This document shows, in pieces, positions 45,901 to 53,538 of a DNA stretch of 64,000 nucleotides (positions are counted from its first letter, which is position 1; every line of letters begins with the position of its first letter). The position numbers and the translations under genes were made by a program. The notes under the pieces are model-generated. The model had not been told where the DNA came from and searched no databases. It saw nothing but the letters and a program-made list of their open reading frames with translations. Location: contig CANMCF010000024.1 in NCBI GenBank assembly GCA_947496215.1, positions 1 to 64,000 on the forward strand. The letters are read 5' to 3'. The DNA is from an uncultured Bizionia sp. (lineage in GTDB: Bacteria; Bacteroidota; Bacteroidia; Flavobacteriales; Flavobacteriaceae).

Positions 45901-46509
45901 GAGACAAACGATGTCGTTCCCTTTTCGGTGACACTCAATACAGGAAACAGTGGAAATTCGGATGATATCCGTTTGCGTATGTGGATTGACTGGAATTACA
46001 ACTCTACGTTTGATCCATCGGAATTGGTCTATACGGAAACTGTAAATGTAGCCACGGCTGGAGGTGCAAACTCAGATCATGTGATATCATCTACATTCAC
46101 GGTTCCCAACGATGCCCATTTGGATGACAAGATAGCTATCAGAACCCTTGTACATTACGTCGACTCCTCTTCTGCAGGTGATACGGCTTGTGGCGAGTTG
46201 GACAGCGGAGAGGTGGAAGATTATGGAATAACCATATCCAGTTCCCTTTCTACTGGAGATCATACTACATCTCAATTTTCAATCTATCCTAATCCAACCG
46301 AGGGAGACCTTTACATAAAGACTGTTCAGGATGGCGACGTTCAAATTGAGTTGTACAACATGTTGGGGCAATCTGTACTTTCAAAAGAATTGCAACCTTC
46401 CAATGGAAGCTCGAAAATTCCCCTAAGCAACTTTCAAAATGGCATTTACATCTTGTCTATAAATCAAGGTGAAGCATCATTCACTGTAAAAATCATCGTA
46501 TCCAAATAA
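42910..46509 (+). CDS. Secreted M43 pappalysin-type metalloprotease with GEVED and PKD repeats, T9SS cargo
   Basis: The 1199-residue protein has a signal peptide of about 33 residues and a propeptide-like segment. The M43 catalytic domain has zinc motif 'HEFGHWLDLPH' near residue 239 and a Met-turn in 'NFMDYDCYK' near 298. Three GEVED domains follow (about 463-618, 707-865 and 955-1110), each with 'VWADWN' or 'MWIDWN' and a 'SGETEDYG'-like end. Two PKD domains lie between them (about 625-700, 866-950). Residues about 1120-1199 are a type A T9SS sorting domain ('IYPNPTEGDLYIK'). It is a large secreted protein-degrading enzyme; it is monocistronic. Confidence 0.95.
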   Translation: MKNNITLPTIKTLMAYLSILCLSFFPPLTLNAQTIEGNKCGTDEQMQNLYNENPSSLNEAMALRQNLSSQSTNFGMPPPYVIPVVFHVFGTEYNNGTTVNLSIIQDALDKTNEDFKGLNADYSGIDAPFDVIKQPLDITFKLAQLDPEGNPTTGVIFYDEASGMGNYGNPKVPQVAWDNYKYCNVYITRDLYGNGVYNESGVAWYPDTNMSDNNLARVTYNGSYLGSNTDENFRSVLTHEFGHWLDLPHTFANSICSSNPEDGDGVADTPSLANNSSGANCSVIQNCLGEEINNENFMDYDCYKMFTQGQVAKMINALDNSPARNTLWTPTNLTCTGLDTDLGTRIIASSNTYEERYENDGIIESTIDLTCSGCTFNASSGDLTLNTDYTVTNLPNGLTSRITLTSNTTAQIHLDGTATAHELADSITNLNFAFLDPMVAGGVSQLYNSGLNQLGIDFLDVYTEYCDVTIGYAVYTHITEVSFNGTANTSGYDGITNYTESLAFPARQGDTYPISITTNKGNGGEAENERIQVWADWNKNFIYEDTELVMSHPYNSSAADAEGNYTYASNITIPVATDLGTTSFRVMAHYVQGTSGDTPCTYIDSGETEDYGLLVYDENATFEMEFSANRTVVNFSEPVNFLDLTITDSGDSVTSWLWTFENGTPSTSTDQNPTNILFPDAGAYDVTLNVVTNNGTDQTITKVDYITSELDYCDSSPNFGSYFSVNHVIFEAIDHSPGLSNSYDYFDTVFTSVSTGETYPITITTEKGNGGAGDTNRVRVWADWNYDSVFSDDELVISQNVTFDDYDASGEYSFTSNITVPYSASVGDKVGLRVIGHYLDGSGGETSCGQYDSGNTADYGLNIAAGAPGISANAITSSNSFPVTDTVTFQDASSSSDTLNSWVWSFPEGTPSSHIGQVPPAISYENPGVYNYSLTVEDSANRTDTYNGTVEAVYQLCDVTQSFATYGHITNVMMDVIDNTTGYDGTTSYFDAYDPTAETNDVVPFSVTLNTGNSGNSDDIRLRMWIDWNYNSTFDPSELVYTETVNVATAGGANSDHVISSTFTVPNDAHLDDKIAIRTLVHYVDSSSAGDTACGELDSGEVEDYGITISSSLSTGDHTTSQFSIYPNPTEGDLYIKTVQDGDVQIELYNMLGQSVLSKELQPSNGSSKIPLSNFQNGIYILSINQGEASFTVKIIVSK

Positions 46510-46543
46510 CTGGAAACAATAGGATCAAGTTCATCATAACAAA

Positions 46544-46574
46544 AAAAAGCTTCTCTGAAATAGAGAAGCTTTTT
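46544..46574. terminator. Terminator after the M43 gene
   Basis: Arms AAAAAGCTTCTCT (46544-46556) and AGAGAAGCTTTTT (46562-46574) form a strong stem with A and T runs on its outer ends, so it may act in both directions. Confidence 0.88.
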
Positions 46575-46692
46575 CCTTTGGGTGGAAGATCGGTTTCATA
46601 CCGTCACCCATAAATAGCACAAGAGGATATTTTAAACAACCATATTGGTACTAGCACATTTACAAACAGTTATTCTTCTTTTTTCTATTTCA

Positions 46693-48225
46693 TTAATTGT
46701 CCAGATTTTTCACAAAGGCCTTCAAATTGCTTACTTTACCACTACTCAATTGTCCTTGGGCTGCTTCCAAGGCTTCTTCATAGGTTTGGTATAGGTCTGG
46801 CGAAGGTACTGGTTTACCAGCCCCTTCATCCAAGAGGAAACTGAAGTCCGTTCCAAAACTCAATTGTGCCTGTCCATGACAACCTTGACAACCTCCCATA
46901 TTGTAGCTTCTCTTGTTGCAAGCCACATTTTGGATGGTATCGTTGAATGGATCTCCAAACGAACCATGGAAATTGGTCAATTTCAAATCGGATTCTATCA
47001 CATAGTTGGCCATAAAATAATTATTGTCACTCGTACGATCTTTATAATCCAAAGGCGTGGCCTGTACTCCAATGAGTTCGTAATACTGCCACTTGGATAC
47101 AGAATTCTCCTTTTTTATCTCATTTTGAACATAGTCGTTAATTCCTTGAAGAGTTTCCGGTATGACACGTTCTATCACTGGGTTCAAACGATGCGGGTCC
47201 ACATCGGTGTAAGAGTTGCCATCAACAAGCACTGCATCCAATCCAATGGTTTGCATGTCGTTGTTTCTAGCATCGACTTGCTCCCAAGAAGCAAACACGA
47301 ATGTAGGATAGTTTTTCGTCTTGTGTATGATGTGCATCCCTATCAATCCAAAAGTATCAACTATGGCATCTATATCCTCTGTTATGCTATCTTTTTTGAA
47401 TACAACGACTTCCTTGGTGATGAATCTACTGCTGTCATCCCCTTTGGAAGCATCCAATTTTCTGAAAGCCAATTTTATCTCTATGACTCCTTCATTGCCA
47501 GCCTCATCCCCACAAGGCAAACAGATCAGTCCACTATTGCTAATGCTATCACTTGCGCACATTTGTTCCTTGCTAAGACTTGTAAAGTATGAAAGTCCCT
47601 TATTGCTTCCTTTTCTCGAAGCTGTATCCAACAAGGTATCCGTTGGAAAATACTTCTTAACATAGTCATATTCCACCAAATTCGTCTTGGCAGCATAAAG
47701 CACCTCATATTCATCTTTATGGGCAAATAAGTATGCCGAACCAATCTCATTGTCTTCATCCAAAACATTCCAATAGTCATCCAAGTCAATTGCATTTGGT
47801 CCTACGTTTACAGTGGTAGAATCTATAAAGGTATAATATGGGAGTCCCTTGCTCAAGTCTTTTGTTCTCTTGCCATTGGCTGGTCTCAATTCAGTACGAT
47901 GGATATAAGTTTCCCAAACAGCCAAATCGGGTTGTGCTCCACCAGTGGCAAAGTTCCAAGTGGAATCCGCTATGGTTCTCAAGCTATCTTTGGTCCAACT
48001 GGATTGCCAGTTGAGGGCAAAGAACTCTTTCCAAGCAAAAAGAGCCAATTCCCTTTGTGTGGCATCCGCATTTAAATCTCCAGGCAAGTAATAAGAAATA
48101 TTCAAAGTAGTGTTCAATGAATCATCATAGCCTACATCTGTATTTTTTTTGTTCTTGCAAGCGTATGTCATACTAAATATCATAGTCAATAAAACTATGT
48201 TCTGAAATACTTTTTTTGTTTTCAT
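46693..48225 (-). CDS. Haem-c containing lipoprotein, unknown role
   Basis: The 510-residue protein has a lipoprotein signal with Cys at about residue 23. It shows 'ALFAWKEFFALNWQSSW' near residues 60-78 and 'WETYIHRTELRPANG' near 105. A single CxxCH ('CQGCH') appears near residue 447 with a second cysteine just before ('CNKRSYNMGGC'), suggesting one c-type haem near the C-terminus. I do not recognise the family beyond a cytochrome-like C-terminus. It may be a periplasmic oxidase or electron carrier; that is a guess. Confidence 0.75.
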   Translation of the reverse strand: MKTKKVFQNIVLLTMIFSMTYACKNKKNTDVGYDDSLNTTLNISYYLPGDLNADATQRELALFAWKEFFALNWQSSWTKDSLRTIADSTWNFATGGAQPDLAVWETYIHRTELRPANGKRTKDLSKGLPYYTFIDSTTVNVGPNAIDLDDYWNVLDEDNEIGSAYLFAHKDEYEVLYAAKTNLVEYDYVKKYFPTDTLLDTASRKGSNKGLSYFTSLSKEQMCASDSISNSGLICLPCGDEAGNEGVIEIKLAFRKLDASKGDDSSRFITKEVVVFKKDSITEDIDAIVDTFGLIGMHIIHKTKNYPTFVFASWEQVDARNNDMQTIGLDAVLVDGNSYTDVDPHRLNPVIERVIPETLQGINDYVQNEIKKENSVSKWQYYELIGVQATPLDYKDRTSDNNYFMANYVIESDLKLTNFHGSFGDPFNDTIQNVACNKRSYNMGGCQGCHGQAQLSFGTDFSFLLDEGAGKPVPSPDLYQTYEEALEAAQGQLSSGKVSNLKAFVKNLDN

Positions 48226-48756
48226 GGTTGGTTGGTTATTGTTAATAATCGATGTCTACCCAAAGCTAATCATTGTCGGCTATAAAAAAACGAGGGTATC
48301 TACGTGATTTTCAACAAACAAACAAACAAACAAAAAAAAAAAAAAATCAACTTTTAAGGTTCTGATTGATATGATTTGGTTTATTTCCAATTATATCTGC
48401 GGGACAAACTCACAAGTAAATAGCAATGCGTATTGAAATTACCTTCGTAATTGAGGTAACATTTCCTTAAAGCTTGTATTTAATTATGTAGGCATAAATG
48501 AAACATAAAGTAAATCCTCGAAAGAAAGAGTTGCAGGGTCACTAAAAAGAAACATTGATTGTCATGAAGAGATTTATTGAAAGCCATTGCTTCAACAATT
48601 TCAATGGAATGAATTAAAGCATGGAATTTATGATTCCATACATTCTCTATTGGCAGTAGACCATTACTTTTGTAGGATAGAGAACAATTGTAAGCTTTCC
48701 TAAAAACAGAACTGTTTAAAAGTAGAATAATTAGTTTTAACTTTAAACACCAAAAA
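48226..48756. other. Intergenic region with a low-complexity CAAA tract
   Basis: It begins with the leader of the minus-strand gene. At about 48313-48344 a (CAAA)n stretch runs into an A tract. I find no gene I can support in the rest. Confidence 0.5.
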
Positions 48757-48903
48757 ATGAAGAAGAGCAAATTTGAATTAGCCGGCCACATCGACACACG
48801 GCAAATAATCCAAATAAAAACAGAATCTTCGTGTGTTCAAAATCCAAAGCCAAGCTTAATGCGTACATATGACATTGAGGCTATTAATTTAGTCGCTATT
48901 TAA
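48757..48903 (+). CDS. Possible small protein, 48 aa, in front of a hairpin
   Basis: The frame starts 'MKKSKFELAGHID' and ends 'IEAINLVAI'. It sits 19 bp before a hairpin, which gives the look of a complete small gene. A precursor peptide would be imaginable from the KKSKF start, but no modification genes are nearby. Family unknown. Confidence 0.35.
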   Translation: MKKSKFELAGHIDTRQIIQIKTESSCVQNPKPSLMRTYDIEAINLVAI

Positions 48904-48921
48904 TTAATCCCTTAGGCTTTT

Positions 48922-48955
48922 AAATCCTACTTCTTCAATCTCTGAAGTAGGATTT
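48922..48955 (+). terminator. Hairpin after the 48757 frame
   Basis: Arms AAATCCTACTTC (48922-48933) and GAAGTAGGATTT (48944-48955) form a 12-bp stem, followed by GCTTTT. Confidence 0.7.
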
Positions 48956-49177
48956 GCTTTTACAATGTTTAAACTTCTTCGACAGCAACTGTCACCAATT
49001 ATTTTTCTCATAAATCTATTATTGAGATTAAAAAAGAGTTGACTACTCCATTGTTTTAGTACTACCAACTGCAGTGACATTTCAATCGATAGCCTAGACT
49101 GCCCCAACACCCTGATATCATATTGATTATGATTTACACAATGTATCGATAATCACCGCAATCGCCTTTATTGGTTA

Positions 49178-49372
49178 TCGTTTTCCATTATATCTCATAG
49201 CGATTATTATCTTAATCATTTCACCTCCCTCCTTAGAAAGAGTAATGAAAAGCCTTGTTCTTTTTATCTATTTAAATCATTAATTTGTAGTGAATAACTG
49301 TAGGGGGTTGTTCAAATACTTAATTAATTAGTTACATTAAAAACACCTGAAATATAGTAGGGTGTTTTTTTT
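49178..49372 (+). repeat. Terminator-ended intergenic unit, copy 1 of a tandem duplication
   Basis: The 39-bp core 49229-49267 is identical to 49435-49473. Similar flanking sequence starts with a shared TTTTCCAT (about 49180). The unit ends in a hairpin terminator with arms AAAAACACC (49339-49347) and GGTGTTTTT (49361-49369). It has no conserved protein: the small frame from ATGAAAAGC stops after 12 codons in copy 1 but runs on in copy 2. A small RNA gene is the simplest reading. Confidence 0.5.
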
Positions 49373-49384
49373 ATTGTTATTTTT

Positions 49385-49574
49385 TGTTTCTCATTGTTTT
49401 CCATAACTATTATTAGATAAATTCTTTCGTCTCTCTCCTTAGAAAGAGTAATGAAAAGCCTTGTTCTTTTTATTTATTTAAGTCATTTATTTGTGGTAGA
49501 TAATGTAATGTTTTCTTCAACGTAAGAAATACCAGTACTAAAAAGCACCTGAAGCACAGTAAGGTGCTTTTTTA
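49385..49574 (+). repeat. Terminator-ended intergenic unit, copy 2
   Basis: The second copy of the unit above: shared core 49435-49473, and a terminator with arms AAAAAGCACC (49540-49549) and GGTGCTTTTT (49563-49572). The distance from core start to terminator (about 105-110 bp) is the same in both copies, although the sequence between has drifted. Confidence 0.5.
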
Positions 49575-49719
49575 TTAGCTACTGGTCTTTATGATCCTAT
49601 CTGGGTTTGTTTATTTTTTTAATACTTACCGATTATCGATTAAAATCAATATTTAATCTAAATCAGCTAGAGAAGCAACAACTTTTTTTGTTTTTATCTA
49701 AATAGATGCTTACCTTAAA

Positions 49720-49860
49720 ATTGTAAATGCGTGTAAAACAGAGTGTTAATTATCATTTTTTTGATCGGTTAATTTAGTTGATTAGAACTCAATTTGCACA
49801 CAATTCATAATTAATATTAAAAGACTGCTCGCTCTCCCTAGAAGGCAGTCTTTTTTTTAT
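49720..49860 (+). repeat. Conserved RNA-like unit with terminator, copy 1
   Basis: This element recurs at 59880-60030. Shared parts are ATTGTAAATGyGTGTAAAAC at the start, AGAGTGTTAAT, a right-hand CACACA arm complementary to the GTGTGT-type left arm, and a terminator with arms AAGACTGC (49821-49828) and GCAGTCTT (49845-49852) before a T run. The middle differs in sequence and length between copies. The pattern suggests a structured small RNA, or a mobile intergenic element. Confidence 0.55.
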
Positions 49861-50206
49861 CTAAAGTTTTGGTGCAAGGCACTTTTGCAGCATTGTAAAT
49901 GTCAAACACAGCCTTGCAGATGTCTATACCATAAATTTTTCTATCTTTATTCATAAGAACTGATATTGGGAAAGAACAGAAGCTACGCACATTTCAACAA
50001 CTTGAAATCGAGATCTAGGTCTCACATAACTGAACGAAGCTTAAGTAGTAAAAGAGAGAGGATCATCAATATTGACGAAGTTCATACTTCAACGGATAAC
50101 ATAACCTTATTTCTCTCTTTTGTTCTTTCTTGTTTATTATCTTAAAATTAAGAGTTGATAGTGCATAGCACCAATCAATTCAAAATGAAATAAAAATGAA
50201 ATAAAA
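49861..50206. other. Intergenic region with two hairpins
   Basis: Arms TGCAAGGC (49873-49880) and GCCTTGCA (49911-49918) can pair. AAAAGAGAGA (50050-50059) and TCTCTCTTTT (50112-50121) can pair across a longer loop. No gene is supported here; the second hairpin may end an upstream transcript. Confidence 0.45.
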
Positions 50207-50584
50207 ATGAAAGTTACGACCGAAAAAAATGAAAAGGTTGCCAATATGATATTTGCATCCATATATCCACTTTACCTGAATAGGTTGGAGAAAAATGGTA
50301 GAACAAAAGAAGAGCTCAACCAAGTAATTAAATGGTTTACTGGTTTTGACCAAGATGCCCTACAAACACTTATTGATGAAAAAGCAACTTTTAGAACATT
50401 TTTTCAAAAAGCTAAAATAAATCCAAACGCACACTTGATCAAAGGAGTCGTTTGTGGTTATCGAATTGAAGAAATAGAGGATGAATTTGAATTGTATAAA
50501 CAATGTAGACGTATGGAAAAACTGATTGATGAATTGGCAAGAGGTCGTAAAATGGAGAAAATTTTGCGTAAGGAAAAAAAGTGA
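50207..50584 (+). CDS. DUF2200 family protein
   Basis: The 125-residue protein has the DUF2200 pattern: 'VANMIFASIYPLYLNRLEKNGRT', 'KWFTGF' and 'HLIKGVVCGYRIEEIED', ending in 'IDELARGRKMEKILRK'. The sequence is soluble and of unknown function, and such genes are common in mobile gene pools. It lies 24 bp before the DUF2199 gene. Confidence 0.88.
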   Translation: MKVTTEKNEKVANMIFASIYPLYLNRLEKNGRTKEELNQVIKWFTGFDQDALQTLIDEKATFRTFFQKAKINPNAHLIKGVVCGYRIEEIEDEFELYKQCRRMEKLIDELARGRKMEKILRKEKK

Positions 50585-50608
50585 AACTAACCTAAACCGC
50601 ATAGAAAT

Positions 50609-51163
50609 ATGGGGATTTTTGACATTTTTAAGACAAAGCCAAAATCTGCCGAATTTAAATGTTCTACTTGTGGAGAGGTGCACGATGAATTGCCAGCTCT
50701 CGGATTTTCATCACCAATCTATTATGATACTTTAAATGAAAAAGACAAAAAAGAGATTGCTGAGTTATCAAGTGATTTTTGTATTATAACTCACGAAGAC
50801 CAAACGGATAGATTTATAAGAACAACTTTGACTTTACCAATTAACGCAGTTTGTGAAGATCTGGATTACGGAATTTGGGTTTCTTTGAGTGAAAAGAATT
50901 TTAACGAATACAAGTCTGAATTTAAAGATAACATTGAAGGAAAAACATATTTCGGAATGATTAGCAATGAAATTCCAGACTATAAAGAAAGTACTTTAGG
51001 ACTTCACGTAAATGTTAATACTCGAAGTGACGGAATGAGACCAGAAGTATCTGTTCATAGAATTGAACACGATTTAATTTCGGATTTAGAGAATGGAATT
51101 TCAATTGGGGAAGCCGAAAAAAGAGTAGAACGAATGAAAAAAACGTTGCAAAACAATGTATAA
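50609..51163 (+). CDS. DUF2199 family protein
   Basis: The 184-residue protein starts MGIFDIF and then has a zinc-ribbon-like 'FKCSTCGEVHDELPALGF', the hallmark of DUF2199. Conserved 'FIRTTLTLPI' and 'YGIWVSLSEKNF' follow. Function unknown. The gene's last codons (AACAATGTATAA) look like the left arm of the hairpin boundary at 55823, suggesting it entered as a cassette. Confidence 0.87.
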   Translation: MGIFDIFKTKPKSAEFKCSTCGEVHDELPALGFSSPIYYDTLNEKDKKEIAELSSDFCIITHEDQTDRFIRTTLTLPINAVCEDLDYGIWVSLSEKNFNEYKSEFKDNIEGKTYFGMISNEIPDYKESTLGLHVNVNTRSDGMRPEVSVHRIEHDLISDLENGISIGEAEKRVERMKKTLQNNV

Positions 51164-51239
51164 CCGCAATTCCTCTAAACCGAAAACAAACACGCACTAA
51201 CCCGTAACTAACAGTTACACAATACTATTACTCAAAATT

Positions 51240-51407
51240 ATGAGAAAAATACTGCTGACATTAACAATTTGCCTTTTGAGTTTATTTAATTATGCTCAAG
51301 TTAGCCTTACTTCTGAATTAGAAAAGGCTTACGGAGAGGAGAAATATGACTTGATTATTTCGGAGCATTCGGAAAAGGCTAGTAAATATACGGCAAAAGC
51401 AATATAA
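51240..51407 (+). pseudogene. Truncated secreted TPR-like protein
   Basis: The 55-residue frame has a good signal peptide (ending 'FNYAQ', about residue 20) and then 'ELEKAYGEEKYDLIISEHSEKAS', which reads like the beginning of a tetratricopeptide protein, then stops. It is probably the 5' remnant of a larger gene, cut before the CTAC core at 51460. Confidence 0.5.
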
Positions 51408-51510
51408 AGATTATACCTGATTTGGTTTCTCTTTTTGATTTTATCTGATTTCACGATTTCTACTGTTTTATTAGTTCGTAACGTTATTCATCTATTTCAT
51501 ACTAATAGGT

Positions 51511-51696
51511 ATGAGAGATTCAAAATTATTTTGGTTTGTTATAGCTCCTCTAATTATCGGAATAATTACTGGTCTAATTTTTATAATATTTGCTGAATTA
51601 ATAACCTCTCTTTTCAATAGAGAGACTTTTGCTATTCTTATTTTTGCTATTGCTCTATGTCTTTTCATTGTTGACATAATTAGAAAAAGGCGTTAA
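51511..51696 (+). CDS. Tiny two-helix membrane peptide of a cassette-like unit
   Basis: A 61-residue peptide with hydrophobic segments at about 8-29 and 38-56 and a basic end, RKRR. Its TAA stop (51694-51696) overlaps the CTAC boundary core at 51697-51700, and another core (51460-51470) lies upstream, so the gene is bounded on both sides. Function unknown; small membrane toxin-like peptides would fit. Confidence 0.6.
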   Translation: MRDSKLFWFVIAPLIIGIITGLIFIIFAELITSLFNRETFAILIFAIALCLFIVDIIRKRR

Positions 51697-51762
51697 CTAC
51701 TGTTTTTATGTTTTGTAACTTTTTCTTTTTTTATAGACAAATAGTTAAATAAGTTTTATTTT

Positions 51763-51911
51763 ATGTCTTTACCTTGGGATTACATAATATTCATATCAAT
51801 CATTGTGATTATCATAGTTTTGATTTTGATTGATAAAAAAAATCAAATGATATTGATCAGGATATAGATACTCATCTTTATGATGATGAGGATTTTCTAG
51901 ACTTTGATTAA
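51763..51911 (+). pseudogene. Tiny membrane peptide with acidic tail, split at an A8 tract
   Basis: The direct frame gives 34 residues (51763-51867): 'MSLPWDYIIFISIIVIIIV' and then a basic end. Adding one A to the A8 tract at 51835-51842 would continue the frame through 'DIDQDIDTHLYDDEDFLDFD' to a TAA at 51909-51911. That TAA sits directly at a CTAC core. The architecture is the same as the acidic-tail peptides at 40097 and 41761. A decayed gene, a sequencing error or slippage are possible. Confidence 0.5.
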
Positions 51912-51926
51912 CTACAGTAAAAAAAA

Positions 51927-52466
51927 ATGAACATAAACAAGATCGACTTTTATAATTTATGCCTCGATGAAAGTCCAAATTTATATAGTGAGGTATTTAA
52001 TCTAGACAAAGATGAATTTAACAAATGGATTAGGGGTAGCTTGAAAGAAATAATAACATTAAGCTCTTATGAAGAAGTTGTACCTGACGCTATCGTTCTA
52101 AATGAAATTACAAAACTTGGATACGAACATATTTATTATCAATGCCATTATTCGGCAAAAGCTACAACTATATTGGACTCAAATTATAAATATTATACAG
52201 GTTTTGTTTTTGGTAACTCTTATAACTTTCCAATTTTTACTCACAGCTTCAATATGAAAGATGGAAATGTTATTGATTTTTCTAAGATTGAAGATACTAA
52301 AGATCCATTTACTGAATCAAATAAAAATAATTTTCCTCTAACCTATTATGGAATTGAAATTTCAAGAGATTTTATACTAGACTACAAAAATGAAACTTTA
52401 GGTAGCGAAAAATCAATGAAACCATTATTATATGAGTGGTTTTGTTCAAAAAATGCAATAATTTAG
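51927..52466 (+). CDS. Unknown protein, intact copy of a gene repeated three times
   Basis: The 179-residue soluble protein has no family I recognise ('FYNLCLDESPNLYSEVF', 'DEFNKWIRGSL' near the start). The first 239 bp of the gene recur at 56613-56851 and, inverted, at 63226-63464, but only this copy continues. It is followed one base later by the HEPN-like gene, so the two form a unit. A partner or neutraliser of the HEPN protein is possible. Confidence 0.72.
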   Translation: MNINKIDFYNLCLDESPNLYSEVFNLDKDEFNKWIRGSLKEIITLSSYEEVVPDAIVLNEITKLGYEHIYYQCHYSAKATTILDSNYKYYTGFVFGNSYNFPIFTHSFNMKDGNVIDFSKIEDTKDPFTESNKNNFPLTYYGIEISRDFILDYKNETLGSEKSMKPLLYEWFCSKNAII

Positions 52467-52467
52467 A

Positions 52468-53298
52468 ATGGAAGAGTTTATAAAAAATATTGAAATCAAT
52501 AAGTATCGTGAAATAACAGGCTGGTTAAAATCTTCCCATGAAGAACTCAAAAAATTTTATGAACTTCTTGAACTTTCTATGAATGGATTAATTATTGCTG
52601 AGATATTGCCTCAAACTATTGATACATTAGATATCTCAAAAGACAAATCAGCTTTTTCAGAATTGTTTATGAAAACCGTTGGAGGCATCTCAATAAAAGC
52701 AAAAAAGGAAATAAAAAACGGTTTCCCTTTTTTAATGAAACAATCAATAGTAATGTTGTATTCTCAATTGGAAACTTCAATAAAACACCTTATAATCCAA
52801 ATATTTACTATAGAAGGCAGTCTTCAACATTTAAAAGAAATTAATAAAATTAAAATCAGTTTTTCTGAATACCATAATCTTAATGAAGTTGAGAAGATTG
52901 AATATTTTTATAAAAAATTTGAAGAAAATATATCTACAGGTATGAAATATGGTGTTAAAAGGTTTGAAGCTTTATTAAAACCATTAGCATTATCAGGTGA
53001 TATACCAGAAAAATTAAAAAATAACATTTCTGAATTAAGTCAAGTGCGTAATGTTATTGTGCATAGAAATGGAGTTGCAGATAAGCGATTTGTAGATTTT
53101 TTTTCTAGTATGCAATACAATACTAGTATGCAATACAATATTGGAGATAAAATAATATTAAATAAAGAACAATTTTATAAATATAATAAGTCAATATATT
53201 GCTATCTTATTATTATAAGCTGTAGGATAGGGAAAATTAGAGGTATAGATATGAGTCCTATGGAAAAAGAGCTTAAACCTTTAATAGCAAAAATATAG
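52468..53298 (+). CDS. HEPN-like protein
   Basis: A 276-residue, mostly helical, Lys-rich protein. The stretch 'ELSQVRNVIVHRNGVADKRF' (near residues 190-209) carries RNVIVH, the R-x4-H motif of HEPN RNases. Earlier 'LYSQLETSIKHLIIQIF' (about 93-109) looks like the other core helix of the fold. HEPN proteins serve as RNases in toxin-antitoxin and anti-phage systems. A near repeat 'MQYNTSMQYNI' lies after the motif. It is coupled to the preceding gene. Confidence 0.65.
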   Translation: MEEFIKNIEINKYREITGWLKSSHEELKKFYELLELSMNGLIIAEILPQTIDTLDISKDKSAFSELFMKTVGGISIKAKKEIKNGFPFLMKQSIVMLYSQLETSIKHLIIQIFTIEGSLQHLKEINKIKISFSEYHNLNEVEKIEYFYKKFEENISTGMKYGVKRFEALLKPLALSGDIPEKLKNNISELSQVRNVIVHRNGVADKRFVDFFSSMQYNTSMQYNIGDKIILNKEQFYKYNKSIYCYLIIISCRIGKIRGIDMSPMEKELKPLIAKI

Positions 53299-53364
53299 AA
53301 TGAATAAAAGCAAACCATAGCTGGTATTTTGTTTGTTGTTTAAAAGAAGTGTGATATTTTGAGG

Positions 53365-53538
53365 ATGAAGCTTAACAGGTGTAAGGTTATAGCTACCTTA
53401 TTAACTATAGTTTATATTACATTTCTTATTCTCATAAATATATTTTATAGTATTTTTGGATACAATAGATTTTGTGCTATTGCACATATAAGGAAAATAA
53501 GTGCAATACACTTATATAATAGTTGTGCTTCATTATGA
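53365..53538 (+). CDS. Possible small membrane peptide overlapping a boundary hairpin
   Basis: A 57-residue frame follows a GAGG and has a hydrophobic helix ('LLTIVYITFLILINIFY'). Its second half runs through the 58-bp hairpin repeat and ends in a 4-base overlap with the gene at 53535. The end may be chance sequence from the hairpin, so it may be a decayed reading frame. Confidence 0.3.
   Translation: MKLNRCKVIATLLTIVYITFLILINIFYSIFGYNRFCAIAHIRKISAIHLYNSCASL
53467..53524 (+). repeat. 58-bp hairpin boundary, exact inverted copy at 62990-63047
   Basis: The arms CTATT-GCAC-ATATAAG and CTTATATAATAG pair when the four bases GCAC bulge out of one arm. An exact copy in the opposite orientation is at 62990-63047. 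Each copy ends 10-15 bp before the start codon of a gene (53535; 62974 on the other strand). Bulged arms resemble integron attC sites, but I see no standard R-box. Confidence 0.6.

Noticed and set aside
46864-47592. Long open frame of 242 codons opposite the haem-c lipoprotein gene
   Set aside because: The minus-strand protein has a lipoprotein signal and a CxxCH and is the credible gene; the plus-strand frame is a mirror.
48313-48344. CAAA repeats followed by an A tract, considered as a phase-variation tract
   Set aside because: It lies outside any reading frame and is some 90 bp from the nearest start, so a role in switching is not supported.
48480-49110. Two minus-strand frames of 105 and 68 codons
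   Set aside because: No start context or family pattern; the second runs through the hairpin at 48922-48955.
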